Assembly: GCA_030692565.1 (NCBI GenBank) | Contig: JAUYAO010000034.1 | Location: 1 to 64,000, forward strand | Length of the DNA stretch: 64,000 bases | Direction: 5' to 3' | Origin: Nitrospira sp. | GTDB lineage: Bacteria > Nitrospirota > Nitrospiria > Nitrospirales > Nitrospiraceae | In this document: piece after piece, positions 48,827 to 58,707 of the stretch | How the letters are laid out: every line of letters starts with the position of its first letter | How positions within the stretch are numbered: position 1 is the stretch's first letter | Notes under the pieces: model-generated | Databases searched by the model: none | Told to the model about the DNA's origin: nothing | The model's input: only the letters and a program-made list of their open reading frames with translations | Position numbers and translations under genes: made by a program

Positions 48827-49774
48827 GTGTCGACACCAACAGCCGCACGAACCACACTGGTTCTGGGCACCAGGGCGAGTAAGCTGGCGTTACAGCAGAG
48901 CGAGTGGTTTCAGGCGCAGGTACAGGCGATTGCGCCTGATATCACGGTGACGCTCACCCGGATACAAACGTCGGGCGACAAGATCGTCGATGTGCCCCTC
49001 GCGAAGATCGGCGGAAAGGGCCTGTTCGTCAAGGAAATCGAAGAGGCCCTGTTGAGCGGCGAAATTGATTTTGCGGTGCATAGCATGAAAGACGTCCCGA
49101 CGCAGTTGCCGGACGGGCTGGAGATTCTCTGTGTGCCTCCGCGCGAGGATTCGCGGGATGCGTTGATCAGCCGAACGGGTTGCCGCTTTCAGGAGTTACC
49201 CGTCGGAGCCCGTGTGGGATCGAGCAGCCTGCGCCGGCAATCGCAGTTTCTTCACGCGCGACCGGATCTCCGGATCGAGATGCTCCGGGGCAATCTCGAT
49301 ACCCGGTTGAAGAAACTGAAAGAAGGGCAGTTCGATGCGATTATCCTGGCCGCTGCCGGACTACGGCGTTTGGGATGGACGGAAGAAATCACCGAATATC
49401 TCGATCCGCAACTCTGTCTTCCAGCGATCGGGCAAGGGGCTTTGGGCATTGAGGGGCGGTCGAATGATCAGTTCGTGCGCTCCATTTTGAGCCGGCTGAC
49501 CCATCAGCCGACGCAGGTGGCGGTGACGGCCGAACGTGCGTTGTTGCATCGATTGGAAGGCGGTTGTCAGGTGCCGATCGCGGCTTATGCGACATTGACG
49601 AATGACCAGGTGCATCTGGAGGGGCTGGTGGCGAGTGTGGATGGCAAGACCGTCATTCGAGATGCCGTGCAAGGAACGAGGGCCGAGGCGCAGGTCTTGG
49701 GTACCAGGCTGGCGGAACGGTTGCTCGCGCGGGGTGCGGACAAGATTCTGGGTGAGATTTATGGAAGGGCGTGA
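48827..49774 (+). CDS. hemC: Hydroxymethylbilane synthase
   Basis: A GTG start at 48827, 8 nt after AGGAGTG, gives 315 residues. LVLGTRASKLALQQSEWFQA, RIQTSGDKIVDVPLAKIGGK and FAVHSMKDVPTQLPDGLEIL are diagnostic. Cys247 (HRLEGGCQVPIAAYA) would hold the dipyrromethane cofactor. It joins four porphobilinogens. The stop overlaps the next start by one base. Confidence 0.97.
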   Translation: MSTPTAARTTLVLGTRASKLALQQSEWFQAQVQAIAPDITVTLTRIQTSGDKIVDVPLAKIGGKGLFVKEIEEALLSGEIDFAVHSMKDVPTQLPDGLEILCVPPREDSRDALISRTGCRFQELPVGARVGSSSLRRQSQFLHARPDLRIEMLRGNLDTRLKKLKEGQFDAIILAAAGLRRLGWTEEITEYLDPQLCLPAIGQGALGIEGRSNDQFVRSILSRLTHQPTQVAVTAERALLHRLEGGCQVPIAAYATLTNDQVHLEGLVASVDGKTVIRDAVQGTRAEAQVLGTRLAERLLARGADKILGEIYGRA

Positions 49775-51339
49775 TGTCAGGTAAGCCCCACAGTGGCAGA
49801 GTCTATCTGGTCGGAGCGGGTCCGGGAGATCCGAAGCTCTTGACCTTGCGGGGCAAGGAATGCCTTGAGCAGGCCGATGTGGTGTTCTACGATTACCTCG
49901 CGAATCCCGTGTTGTTGTCTCATGCTCCGCTCCGGGCCGAGCGCATTTACGTGGGCCGGCGGGGGCGCGGACAATACCAACCCCAAGAAACTACGAACCG
50001 CATGCTCATTGAGCGGGCGACGCAGGGACAGGTCGTGGTCCGCCTGAAGGGCGGCGATCCGTTCGTATTCGGTCGCGGGGGAGAGGAAGCGGAAGCGTTG
50101 GCCGCCGCGGGAGTGTATTTTGAAGTGGTGCCCGGTGTGACGGCGGCTGTAGCCGCTCCCGCCTATGCCGGAATTCCCGTAACCCATCGGACGATGGCAT
50201 CGACCGTGACGTTTGTCACGGGCCATGAAGATCCCGATAAGCCCACCACCGCGCTTGAGTGGCCACGGCTGGCCAGTAGTCACGGCACGCTGGTGTTCCT
50301 GATGGGGATGAAAAACCTTCCTTCGATTGTGTCGAATCTTATCGCCGAAGGCCGTCCGGCGACGACCCCGGTCGCCTTGATTCGATGGGGAACCAAAGCG
50401 GCGCAACGCACCGTAGTCGGGACGCTGGCCGATATTGTGGAGCAGTCCCGGCAGGCGAAGCTGGAGCCACCGACGGTCGTGGTCGTAGGAGAGGTGGTCG
50501 CGCTTCGAGAGCAGTTGAACTGGTTCGAGCGGCGGCCGCTGTTCGGAAAGCGTGTGTTGATGACGCGTGCGAAAGAGCAGGCGGGAGAGCTGGCCGGCTT
50601 ACTTGCAGCCGCCGGCGCGGAGCCGATCGAAGGGGCCACGATTCGCATCGTCGAGCCGAATGATTGGGCGCCGGTCGATCGAGCGATTGACGCGCTCGGC
50701 CAGTATGACTGGGTGATTTTTACCAGCGTCAATGGTGTCGCGCAGTTTATGAAGCGGCTGCAGAAATGCGGGCATGATGCGCGCAGCTTTGCAGGGCGAC
50801 GCATTTGCTGCATCGGGCCCCGCACGGCCGAGGAGTTGGCGACGTATGGCCTCAATGCGGATGTGGTTCCGGCTGAGTATCAGGCCGAGGGGGTGCTGGC
50901 GACGCTGGCTGAGTCGGATCTGTCGCGGGCCCGCGTGCTCATCCCGCGGGCTGAAGTCGCGCGCGAGCTCCTGCCTGAGGAGTTACGGTCTCGCGGGGCG
51001 GTGGTCGACGTCGTTCCGGTGTATCGCACAGAAGTTCCACGAGACTCCGTCGAGAGCTGGAAGCAGTTGTTGGTGGACCGGGAGATCGAGTGTGTGACCT
51101 TTACCAGTTCGTCGACGGTCCGAAACTTTATTGAGTTGGTCGGGGGTGAAGCGCAGGCACGGGTCCTGGTACAATCGGTCGTGGTGGCCTGTATCGGACC
51201 GATCACGGCACAGACCGCACGAGAGGCGGGATTTTCGGTTGCGATCATGCCCAACGAGAATACGATTCCGGCGTTGGTCGAGGCGATGGCAGGATATTTT
51301 GGGAAAGGCGTGTCGGTGGCTACGGCAACGGCGCCGTAG
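49774..51339 (+). CDS. cobA-hemD: Uroporphyrinogen-III C-methyltransferase / synthase fusion
   Basis: The 521-residue protein joins two enzymes. Residues 1-245 are the SUMT methylase (VYLVGAGPGDPKLLTLRGKE, VRLKGGDPFVFGRGGEEAEA, VVPGVTAAVAAPAYAGIPVT). Residues 260-515 are HemD (PLFGKRVLMTRAKEQAGELA, VIFTSVNGVAQFMKRL, VTFTSSSTVRNFIELV). Together they cyclise hydroxymethylbilane and direct uroporphyrinogen III toward siroheme, B12 or heme d1. The fusion is common in several phyla. Confidence 0.96.
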   Translation: MSGKPHSGRVYLVGAGPGDPKLLTLRGKECLEQADVVFYDYLANPVLLSHAPLRAERIYVGRRGRGQYQPQETTNRMLIERATQGQVVVRLKGGDPFVFGRGGEEAEALAAAGVYFEVVPGVTAAVAAPAYAGIPVTHRTMASTVTFVTGHEDPDKPTTALEWPRLASSHGTLVFLMGMKNLPSIVSNLIAEGRPATTPVALIRWGTKAAQRTVVGTLADIVEQSRQAKLEPPTVVVVGEVVALREQLNWFERRPLFGKRVLMTRAKEQAGELAGLLAAAGAEPIEGATIRIVEPNDWAPVDRAIDALGQYDWVIFTSVNGVAQFMKRLQKCGHDARSFAGRRICCIGPRTAEELATYGLNADVVPAEYQAEGVLATLAESDLSRARVLIPRAEVARELLPEELRSRGAVVDVVPVYRTEVPRDSVESWKQLLVDREIECVTFTSSSTVRNFIELVGGEAQARVLVQSVVVACIGPITAQTAREAGFSVAIMPNENTIPALVEAMAGYFGKGVSVATATAP

Positions 51340-51384
51340 CGGTGTGATGACGGGCAGATACACAGCAAAAGGGAGGAGTATCCA

Positions 51385-51777
51385 ATGGTTCCTGTGAAAT
51401 CGTTCATGATTCCTCGAGAGAAATTTGTCACCGTGGCCCGTGATACCGACGCCCAGACGGCGGCGCGGATTATGCGTGATCGCGGGATCGGCAGCTTGTT
51501 CATTACCAACGACAAAGAGATTATCGGTATCGTGACCGACACGGACATGATGCGCCGGGTGGTGGCGTCGGGGTCGGATGCGACGAAGGCGACGGTGGAG
51601 CAGATCATGTCGGCTCCGATCATGACGATCGAGGAGAGCAAGACGCTGCTGGATGCCAACGACCTGATGGCTCAGGCGCATGTGCGCCACCTGGGCGTGA
51701 CGCGCGAGGGGAAGTTGGTCGGTGTGATTTCTGTTCGTGATTTGGTGGTCTTTCTGACGAATTTGCCAAGGAAGTAG
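51385..51777 (+). CDS. CBS-domain pair protein inside the heme operon
   Basis: The 130-residue protein is a CBS pair (VKSFMIPREKFVTVARDTDA, GIVTDTDMMRRVVASGSDAT, VEQIMSAPIMTIEESKTLLD, GVISVRDLVVFLT). It is preceded by GGGAGGAG and sits 45 nt after cobA-hemD and 6 nt before hemB. It resembles the protein at 25268. Its position suggests nucleotide- or SAM-linked control of tetrapyrrole flow, but this is inference. Confidence 0.9.
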   Translation: MVPVKSFMIPREKFVTVARDTDAQTAARIMRDRGIGSLFITNDKEIIGIVTDTDMMRRVVASGSDATKATVEQIMSAPIMTIEESKTLLDANDLMAQAHVRHLGVTREGKLVGVISVRDLVVFLTNLPRK

Positions 51778-51783
51778 GATTGT

Positions 51784-52755
51784 ATGGCGTTTCCGATCCA
51801 GCGGTTACGGCGGCTCCGGCAACAGGACTCGTTTCGGCGGATGGTGCGGGAAACCGTGCTGTCTCCGGCGGATTTCATCTACCCCTTGTTCGTCGTCGAG
51901 GGGCAGGGCCGGCGTGAGGAGATCGGGGCCATGCCCGGCCAGTTCCGCCTGTCGGTCGATCTGCTGGTGAAGGAGGCGGCGGCGGTCAAGTCTCTTGGCA
52001 TTCCCGCGATTATCCTGTTCGGCATTCCTGCGAAAAAAGATGACCGGGGGACATCAGGGTACGATCCGAACGGGATCGTGCAGCGGGCGATTAAGGCGGT
52101 CAAGGATCAAGTGCCGGGGCTGGCCGTCATTACGGATGTCTGTATCGATGAATACACCGATCATGGCCATTGCGGTATTGTGAAAAACGGCAAAATTCTC
52201 AATGACGAAACGCTGGAGTGTTTGCGCACGATGGCCCGCACGCATGCTGAAGCCGGCGCCGATATGGTGGCCCCTTCCGATATGATGGATGGACGGGTGG
52301 CTGCGATTCGTGCGGAGCTCGATCAGGCGGGCTTCCCCGAACTGCCGATCATGGCGTATGCCGCAAAGTTCTCATCTTGTTTCTATGCCCCGTTTCGGGA
52401 TGCCGCGTATTCGAGCCCGCAGTTTGGCGATCGCCAGTCGTATCAGATGGATCCGGCCAACGGACGGGAAGCGTTGCGCGAAATCGATTCGGACGTGGAG
52501 GAAGGGGCGGATATCGTGATGGTCAAACCGGCCATGCCCTATCTGGATATTATCGCCCAGGCTCGCGCGCGGACCTTGCTTCCCATCGCGGCGTACCAAG
52601 TCAGCGGTGAGTACAGCATGATCAAAGCCGCGGGGCGCGCCGGCTGGCTGGATGAAACGCGCGCCATGATGGAATCGCTGCTTTCGATCCGGCGGGCCGG
52701 GGCCGATCTCATCTTGACCTACTTCGCGAAGGATGCCGTCCGGCAGCTCCATTGA
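51784..52755 (+). CDS. hemB: Delta-aminolevulinic acid dehydratase (porphobilinogen synthase)
   Basis: The 323-residue protein has the two active-site lysines, Lys195 ([18 protein letters not shown]) and Lys248 ([15 protein letters not shown]). The metal-binding loop reads [16 protein letters not shown]: Cys, Asp, Cys where zinc enzymes have three cysteines and magnesium enzymes none, so its metal preference is unclear. It condenses two aminolevulinates to porphobilinogen. Confidence 0.97.
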   Translation: MAFPIQRLRRLRQQDSFRRMVRETVLSPADFIYPLFVVEGQGRREEIGAMPGQFRLSVDLLVKEAAAVKSLGIPAIILFGIPAKKDDRGTSGYDPNGIVQRAIKAVKDQVPGLAVITDVCIDEYTDHGHCGIVKNGKILNDETLECLRTMARTHAEAGADMVAPSDMMDGRVAAIRAELDQAGFPELPIMAYAAKFSSCFYAPFRDAAYSSPQFGDRQSYQMDPANGREALREIDSDVEEGADIVMVKPAMPYLDIIAQARARTLLPIAAYQVSGEYSMIKAAGRAGWLDETRAMMESLLSIRRAGADLILTYFAKDAVRQLH

Positions 52756-52762
52756 TACCCGC

Positions 52763-53710
52763 ATGAAGGTGACGCGCGGATACTCAGGCGGCGAAGGGCG
52801 GCCCTACCCGGTGGCCACGGTCGGCAATTTTGACGGGCATCATCTCGGCCATCGCTCGCTGCTGCAGACGGTCGTAGAGACCGCGCGTCGGAGGGAGGGC
52901 ACGGCGCTTGTGCTGACGTTCGATCCCCATCCGGTCAAGATTCTCGCTCCCCATGTCGATTTGAAGTTTCTCACGAGCCCTGAAGAAAAGTTGCAACGTT
53001 TCGAGGATGCGGGCATCGATGAAGTCATTGTCCTGGAGTTCGATCCGGCGTTCGCGAGTCTCTCGCCGGAAACCTTCACGGAACTGGTTTTGTATCGCGG
53101 GTTGCACCTGCGGCAGATTTTTGTCGGGCAGCATTTTGTCTTCGGCAAGGGGCGTACGGGCAATGTCGCCTCGTTGACGGTGATGGGGAAACGATTCGGA
53201 TTTTCCGTGAATCCTGTCTCGCCGGTGATTGCCGACGGCGGCATCGTCAGTTCCACGCGTGTGCGTAAATTAGTGCAAGAGGGGCAGGTCGATCTCGCGG
53301 CCCGGTTGCTGGGACGCCAGTATGCGATGCAGGGAGTCGTCATGCCGGGTGCCCAGCGGGGGCAGGAGTTGGGCTGGCCGACGGCCAATCTGCGATTGCC
53401 GGTTGAGCGGGTGATTCCGCCGAACGGAGTGTATGCGACGGTGACGATTTGGAATCAGCAGCGGTTCGATTCCGTTGCGTATATCGGGTCCCGGCCGACG
53501 TTTGATGCCGGCGAGCGGCTGATGGAAGTCCATTTATTGAATGAGCGGCAGGATCTGTACGGAGAGTCGATCGAGGTGCGGTTTCTTCAGCGGCTGCGCG
53601 GCGACACCAAGTTCCCCAGCGGCGCCGATTTGAGCCGCCAAATCGCGATCGATGTGGAGCGAGCCAAAGCGATTTTACAAGAACATCGCAGTGCGCTGTC
53701 GGCAGGATGA
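52763..53710 (+). CDS. ribF: Bifunctional riboflavin kinase / FAD synthetase
   Basis: From the ATG at 52763 (315 residues) the N-terminal adenylyltransferase has VATVGNFDGHHLGHRSLLQT and ISSTRVRKLVQ-like IVSSTRVRKLVQEGQVDLAA. The C-terminal riboflavin kinase has GQELGWPTANLRLPVERVIP and PNGVYATVTIW. It makes FMN and FAD. The stop overlaps the tilS start. Confidence 0.96.
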   Translation: MKVTRGYSGGEGRPYPVATVGNFDGHHLGHRSLLQTVVETARRREGTALVLTFDPHPVKILAPHVDLKFLTSPEEKLQRFEDAGIDEVIVLEFDPAFASLSPETFTELVLYRGLHLRQIFVGQHFVFGKGRTGNVASLTVMGKRFGFSVNPVSPVIADGGIVSSTRVRKLVQEGQVDLAARLLGRQYAMQGVVMPGAQRGQELGWPTANLRLPVERVIPPNGVYATVTIWNQQRFDSVAYIGSRPTFDAGERLMEVHLLNERQDLYGESIEVRFLQRLRGDTKFPSGADLSRQIAIDVERAKAILQEHRSALSAG

Positions 53711-55185
53711 TGGCGGGTATGGCAATGGTCGAACAACGCGTCTCGCGGAGAGCCTGGCCTCCGTTGCTGCACCGGGTCGTCAAGACGGTGCGGGCGCGCG
53801 GGTTGTTTGAGCCGGGGCACCACCTGCTCGTAGCCGTGTCTGGCGGCCCGGACTCCGTAGCGCTGTTGACGCTCCTCCATCGTCTGGTCCCCCGTTGGCG
53901 ATTGCGACTGACGGCGGTCCATTTCAATTACGACCTTCGTGGACGCGAGTCCGATGAGGATCAGGCGTTTGTGATGTCGCTGTGCGAGGCGCTTCAGGTG
54001 CCGCTTCGCAGCGTGCCGCTGGACGTTCGGACTCGCCCGCAGCGAATTTCTCTTCAGGCCCAGGCGCGCGACGTACGCTACCGTGCCATGGCCAAGCTGG
54101 CCGAAGAGGTCGGTGCGGATCGCATTGTCGTCGGCCATACGGCGGATGATCAGGCGGAAACGATTGTGCTCTGGATGTTGCGTGGAGCCGGAATCACGGG
54201 TCTGGCGGGTATGCCGGTTCAACGCGACGGGATGATTATTCGCCCGCTGTATGAGGTCAGGCGCCGGGAGGTGCTGGAATTTCTTGGCGCGATGGGGCAA
54301 GCGTATCGACAGGATTCCAGTAATGCGAAGCCGATCTACGCGCGTAACCGTATTCGTCATCAGTTGCTTCCCGTACTCAATCAGATTGTACCTGGGGCCG
54401 TCGATGCGCTTTGCCGGATGGGTGATTTGTGCCGAGAGGACGATCGGTATCTGGAGGACCAGACGATCATGGTGTGCGCCTCACTGGTTCAGCCGGATGG
54501 TGCCGAGGGATATTCCATCGACCGGCTTCGTCTTCAGGCGCAACCGCTGGCCCTGCAACGGAGGGTCTTGCGCGAGGTGTTTCGCCGGATGCATCCGATT
54601 CGGCGGGCCTCGAGTCTCGCGACGGTTGAGGCCGTGCGGCGGCTGCTCTCGTCACATCGAGGAGGGGCCACGCACTGTACCGGGGGTGTGCACATTCGGG
54701 TGACTGAGAACGCGCTGCTCATGCAGCCGGCTCAAGCGGTTGCTCTCCCGCAGGAGTCTAAGGCGGGACTCGAACGGCGCTCGGTGCAGATCCCTTCCGT
54801 CATCGAATGGACTGGTACGGGACAACGAATTCGAGTACAAGAAGGGGCTCGTGAAGCGGCCCATCAATTGTCCGCTTCCCAGGGATGGGTGATGATCGTC
54901 GATGCGGATTTGTTGTCGTATCCGCTGCACATTCGATCCTGGAAACCCGGGGATCGATTTGCCCCGGCGGGCATGAAGGGACGATCCAAGAAGTTGCAGG
55001 ATTACTTTGTGGATCTCAAGGTCCCTGCGGCGCAACGGAGACGAATTCCGATCTTGGATTCTCCTCAAGGAATTGTAGGTGTGTTGGGATTTCGGCCGGA
55101 TGGGCGGTTTCAAGTGAGCGCCCACACGCGCCGATATCTGGCCATCAGTCTTGAGAAGGTGTCAGTCACGAAGGGAGCGCATTAG
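53707..55185 (+). CDS. tilS: tRNA(Ile)-lysidine synthase
   Basis: The 492-residue protein has the PP-loop SGGPDS at residues 45-50 and HFNYDLRGRESDEDQAFVMS, VGHTADDQAETIVLWMLRGA, and the N-R-I-R-H-Q segment. The C-terminal TilS domains follow, with RSWKPGDRFAPAGMKGRSKK. It modifies C34 of tRNA-Ile(CAU) to lysidine. The first ATG pair overlaps the ribF stop (ATGA). Confidence 0.96.
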   Translation: MMAGMAMVEQRVSRRAWPPLLHRVVKTVRARGLFEPGHHLLVAVSGGPDSVALLTLLHRLVPRWRLRLTAVHFNYDLRGRESDEDQAFVMSLCEALQVPLRSVPLDVRTRPQRISLQAQARDVRYRAMAKLAEEVGADRIVVGHTADDQAETIVLWMLRGAGITGLAGMPVQRDGMIIRPLYEVRRREVLEFLGAMGQAYRQDSSNAKPIYARNRIRHQLLPVLNQIVPGAVDALCRMGDLCREDDRYLEDQTIMVCASLVQPDGAEGYSIDRLRLQAQPLALQRRVLREVFRRMHPIRRASSLATVEAVRRLLSSHRGGATHCTGGVHIRVTENALLMQPAQAVALPQESKAGLERRSVQIPSVIEWTGTGQRIRVQEGAREAAHQLSASQGWVMIVDADLLSYPLHIRSWKPGDRFAPAGMKGRSKKLQDYFVDLKVPAAQRRRIPILDSPQGIVGVLGFRPDGRFQVSAHTRRYLAISLEKVSVTKGAH

Positions 55186-55186
55186 C

Positions 55187-55726
55187 ATGGAGCGTGTGTT
55201 TGGCCGGCCGATTGTGACGCAGGAACAGATGCGAACCCGCATCCGGGAATTGGGCAAGCAGATTAGCGCCGACTATGCAGGCAAAGATTTGGTACTCGTG
55301 GGGGTGCTCAAGGGAGCGTATGCCTTTTACGCGGACCTGGCTCGCGCCATCCGGATTCCGATCCACATCGACTTTATCGTAGTATCCAGTTACGGTGGCA
55401 AGACCAAGACGTCGGGGAAGGTGAAGCTCGTCACCGACCTTACGGAACCGATTAAGGGCAAGGATGTACTGTTGGTCGAGGACATCGTTGATTCGGGGTT
55501 GACCGTTCAGTACTTGCTGAAAACCTTCGCGAAGAAGAAGCCGAAGTCGCTGAAGGTCTGTACGCTGTTGAGCAAGCCGGACCGGCGGCAAGTCACGGTG
55601 CAGGTCGATTACGAGGGCTTCAAGATCCCCGATCATTATGTGGTCGGGTATGGACTGGACTATCAGCAGCAATATCGAAATTTGCCGTATCTGGCCGTCT
55701 TGGATCTCGCGGAAGAAGAGGCGTAA
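55187..55726 (+). CDS. hpt: Hypoxanthine phosphoribosyltransferase
   Basis: The 179-residue protein starts at the ATG at 55187, 1 nt after the tilS stop. It has LVLVGVLKGAYAFYADLARA, VSSYGGKTKTSGKVKLVTDL and the PRPP loop LLVEDIVDSGLTVQYL. It salvages hypoxanthine and guanine. The tilS-hpt-ftsH order is widely conserved in bacteria. Confidence 0.96.
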   Translation: MERVFGRPIVTQEQMRTRIRELGKQISADYAGKDLVLVGVLKGAYAFYADLARAIRIPIHIDFIVVSSYGGKTKTSGKVKLVTDLTEPIKGKDVLLVEDIVDSGLTVQYLLKTFAKKKPKSLKVCTLLSKPDRRQVTVQVDYEGFKIPDHYVVGYGLDYQQQYRNLPYLAVLDLAEEEA

Positions 55727-55741
55727 GCTTTGGACTTGATG

Positions 55742-55770
55742 TTGTCACTTTTGTCGACCCTGTGTTAACA
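55742..55770 (+). promoter_or_regulatory. Candidate promoter of ftsH
   Basis: TTGTCA (55742-55747) and TTAACA (55765-55770) are separated by 17 nt, about 70 nt ahead of the ftsH start in the only sizeable gap between hpt and ftsH. It would allow ftsH to be transcribed separately. It is weaker than the promoter at 44457. Confidence 0.45.
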
Positions 55771-55839
55771 TCACCCACATTCAGTGGTGTCATGTGACGT
55801 ATCTTCCTCTGATTTAACGTTCCCACGAAGGAGATCTGG

Positions 55840-57651
55840 ATGAATTCCAGGGTGAAGAACCTGCTCTTTTGGGTGGTTGTCGGCTTGTTTATGATTTTGC
55901 TGTTCAACCTGTTCAGCGTGCCGACTCACGCGCCTGAAGAAGATGTGATCTTTAGCGACTTCATGGCGAAGATTGAAAAAGGCGACGTCGAAAAGGCCAT
56001 CATCAAGGGGAATCACATCAGTTCGGTCTTGAAAGACAAGACGCGGATCCGGACTTTTTCGCCGGATTATCCGGACCTGGTGAAGGTCTTGCGCGAGAAG
56101 GATGTGCAGATCGAGGTCAAGCCACCGGAAGAGAGTCCTTGGTACATTACCTTCTTGGTGACTTGGGGGCCGTTCATTCTGTTCCTCGGGCTCTGGTTTT
56201 TCCTGATGCGGCAGATGCAAGTCGGGGGCAATAAAGCCTTGTCGTTCGGGAAGAGTCGAGCGCGGATGTTGACGGAAGACCGCAAGAAGGTCACGTTTTC
56301 AGATGTGGCGGGGATTGAAGAGGCGAAAGAAGAAGTTCTTGAAATCATCGAGTTTTTGAGGGATCCGCGCAAGTTCCAAAAGCTTGGTGGCAGGATTCCC
56401 AAAGGCGTTCTGATCGTTGGCCCTCCGGGAACCGGCAAGACGTTGCTTGCCAAGGCGATTGCCGGCGAAGCCGGAGTGCCGTTCTTCAGCATCAGCGGTT
56501 CTGATTTCGTTGAAATGTTTGTGGGGGTCGGTGCCTCACGCGTGCGCGACTTATTCGAGCAGGGGAAAAAACACGCGCCCTGTATTATTTTTATCGATGA
56601 AATCGATGCGGTGGGACGGTTGCGTGGCGCGGGTTTAGGCGGCGGGCACGATGAACGGGAGCAGACGCTCAATCAATTGCTGGTTGAGATGGACGGCTTC
56701 GATACGACGGAAGGCGTAATTTTAATTGCCGCCACGAACCGGCCTGACGTGCTGGATCCGGCGTTGTTGCGGCCTGGCCGGTTCGATCGGCAGGTCGTGG
56801 TGAATCGGCCTGATTTGAGAGGCCGTTCTGAAATTTTGAAGGTGCACACGAAGAAGGTGCCGGTAGCGGCCAACGTCGAATTGGAAAAGATTGCTCGTGG
56901 GACACCCGGTTTCTCCGGAGCGGATCTGGAAAATCTGGTGAACGAGGCTGCGCTCTGGGCTGCCCGTCAGAATAAAAAAGAAGTCGAGGTCGTTGATTTT
57001 GAAATGGCCAAAGACAAGGTCCTCATGGGGGCCGAACGGAAGAGCATGATGCTTACCGACGAAGAAAAGCGCACGACGGCCTATCATGAGGCGGGCCATG
57101 CGTTGATGGCCAAGCTCCTGCCAGGAACGGATCCTGTTCACAAGGTCACCATCATCCCACGCGGACGCGCGTTGGGCGTCACGATGCAGTTGCCGACCGA
57201 TGACCGGCACAATTACTCAAAGGACTTCCTGTACAACAACCTCGCCATCTTGATGGGAGGACGAGTCGCTGAAGAGTTGGTGCTCCACCATGTCACGACC
57301 GGGGCTGGGAACGATATTGAACGGGCGACGGATCTGGCGAGAAAGATGGTCTGTGAGTGGGGAATGAGCGAAAAGCTAGGTCCGCTGACGTTCGGACGGA
57401 AAGAAGAAGAGATTTTCCTGGGTCGTGAAATCGCCACGAAGCGGGATTTTAGCGATCAAGTTGCACTGGATATTGATCTTGAGGTCCGACGTCTTGTGAC
57501 GGAGAATTATGACCGTGCCAAGCGGATTCTGACCGAGAACATGGTCAGCTTGAAGGCCCTGGCTGAAGCGTTGCTTGAAAAAGAAGTACTCGATGCACCG
57601 GAAATCGATGCGATTCTGTTGCAGTCATCCTCGCAGACCGTACCTGCCTAG
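55840..57651 (+). CDS. ftsH: ATP-dependent zinc metalloprotease FtsH
   Basis: The 603-residue protein has two N-terminal membrane helices ([20 protein letters not shown] and [15 protein letters not shown]) around a periplasmic part, an AAA+ domain with Walker A GPPGTGKT (194-201) and [12 protein letters not shown], the second region of homology ([20 protein letters not shown]), and the zinc motif HEAGH at 416-420. It degrades damaged membrane proteins and short-lived regulators. AAGGAG precedes the start. Confidence 0.98.
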   Translation: MNSRVKNLLFWVVVGLFMILLFNLFSVPTHAPEEDVIFSDFMAKIEKGDVEKAIIKGNHISSVLKDKTRIRTFSPDYPDLVKVLREKDVQIEVKPPEESPWYITFLVTWGPFILFLGLWFFLMRQMQVGGNKALSFGKSRARMLTEDRKKVTFSDVAGIEEAKEEVLEIIEFLRDPRKFQKLGGRIPKGVLIVGPPGTGKTLLAKAIAGEAGVPFFSISGSDFVEMFVGVGASRVRDLFEQGKKHAPCIIFIDEIDAVGRLRGAGLGGGHDEREQTLNQLLVEMDGFDTTEGVILIAATNRPDVLDPALLRPGRFDRQVVVNRPDLRGRSEILKVHTKKVPVAANVELEKIARGTPGFSGADLENLVNEAALWAARQNKKEVEVVDFEMAKDKVLMGAERKSMMLTDEEKRTTAYHEAGHALMAKLLPGTDPVHKVTIIPRGRALGVTMQLPTDDRHNYSKDFLYNNLAILMGGRVAEELVLHHVTTGAGNDIERATDLARKMVCEWGMSEKLGPLTFGRKEEEIFLGREIATKRDFSDQVALDIDLEVRRLVTENYDRAKRILTENMVSLKALAEALLEKEVLDAPEIDAILLQSSSQTVPA

Positions 57652-57667
57652 TCTGCTCCAAATTTCT

Positions 57668-57701
57668 GCCGCGCTTCCAGTTTGGGCACCGGAAGCGCGG
57701 C
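57668..57701 (+). terminator. Hairpin after ftsH
   Basis: GCCGCGCTTCC (57668-57678) pairs perfectly with GGAAGCGCGGC (57691-57701) around a 12-nt loop, 16 nt after the ftsH stop. There is no long U-tract, so it may be a partial terminator or an mRNA end. Confidence 0.65.
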
Positions 57702-57834
57702 ATCAGTCATTCTATAGACGCCGATAGACGCGACAACCGATTGCGGCCTATTCTTTTATCGCGGTCGGAGCGCTGGCCTCTGATATCTATCAGGGCTCAG
57801 CGTTGTGAGAACGGTGTATGTCCGGAGGACTTTG

Positions 57835-58707
57835 GTGAAAAGCTATACCGTATTTGCCAAGGGGCGGCTGATTCCAATCCTGGACTGTCCGCTCCTGATG
57901 GGTATCGTGAATGTCACTCCGGACTCTTTTTCCGACGGGGGACGCTATGTGACGGTGGATCAGGCTGTCGAACGGGCGATGGCACTCGTCGCACAGGGCG
58001 CGGATATTCTCGATCTGGGCGCAGAATCGACGAGGCCTGGGGCGATGCCGGTCGGTGAGCAGGAGGAGCTGGATCGCGTACTGCCGGTCTTACTTGAGGT
58101 GATGAAGCGGACGGCCGTGCCGATTTCTGTGGATACGATGAAGTCCCGGGTGGCACGGGAAGCGCTTAACGCGGGTGCCTCAATCATCAACGACGTGACG
58201 GCCCTGCGTTTCGACCCTGACATGGCCGCCGTGGTGGCCCAGTCTGGCGCCGGAGTTGTGATGATGCACATGCAGGGCTTGCCGATGACAATGCAGGAAT
58301 CTCCTAGGTATGATAGTGTAGTCAGCGATGTCGGTAGGTTTTTTGTCGAGCGAATCGCCGCTGCGGAGCGCGCCGGGATTGCGAAAAGCCAGATCGTGCT
58401 TGATCCGGGGTTTGGTTTTGGTAAGCTGCTGATACATAACTTGGAATTGTTGAACCACTTGTCCTCATTCGACCAATTGGGCTGTCCTGTGCTGGCAGGG
58501 GTGTCGCGAAAAGCCTTTCTGGGAAAAATTCTGGATCGCCCGGTGCAGGATCGGGAATGGGGAACGGCTGCGGCCGTCGCGCTGGCGGTGGATCGTGGCG
58601 CCTCGATCATTCGAGTGCATGATGTGGCGAGCATGAAGGATGTCGTGATGGTTGCCGCAGCGGTACGTGCGGCGTCTCTTACCTCGAAACAGGAAGATTA
58701 TGCGTAA
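57835..58707 (+). CDS. folP: Dihydropteroate synthase
   Basis: The GTG at 57835 is chosen because GGAGG lies 6 nt upstream; a GTG at 57805 is the alternative. The 290-residue protein has [60 protein letters not shown] and the late loop [12 protein letters not shown]. It joins pterin pyrophosphate to p-aminobenzoate in folate synthesis. The end overlaps glmM by 8 nt. Confidence 0.95.
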   Translation: MKSYTVFAKGRLIPILDCPLLMGIVNVTPDSFSDGGRYVTVDQAVERAMALVAQGADILDLGAESTRPGAMPVGEQEELDRVLPVLLEVMKRTAVPISVDTMKSRVAREALNAGASIINDVTALRFDPDMAAVVAQSGAGVVMMHMQGLPMTMQESPRYDSVVSDVGRFFVERIAAAERAGIAKSQIVLDPGFGFGKLLIHNLELLNHLSSFDQLGCPVLAGVSRKAFLGKILDRPVQDREWGTAAAVALAVDRGASIIRVHDVASMKDVVMVAAAVRAASLTSKQEDYA

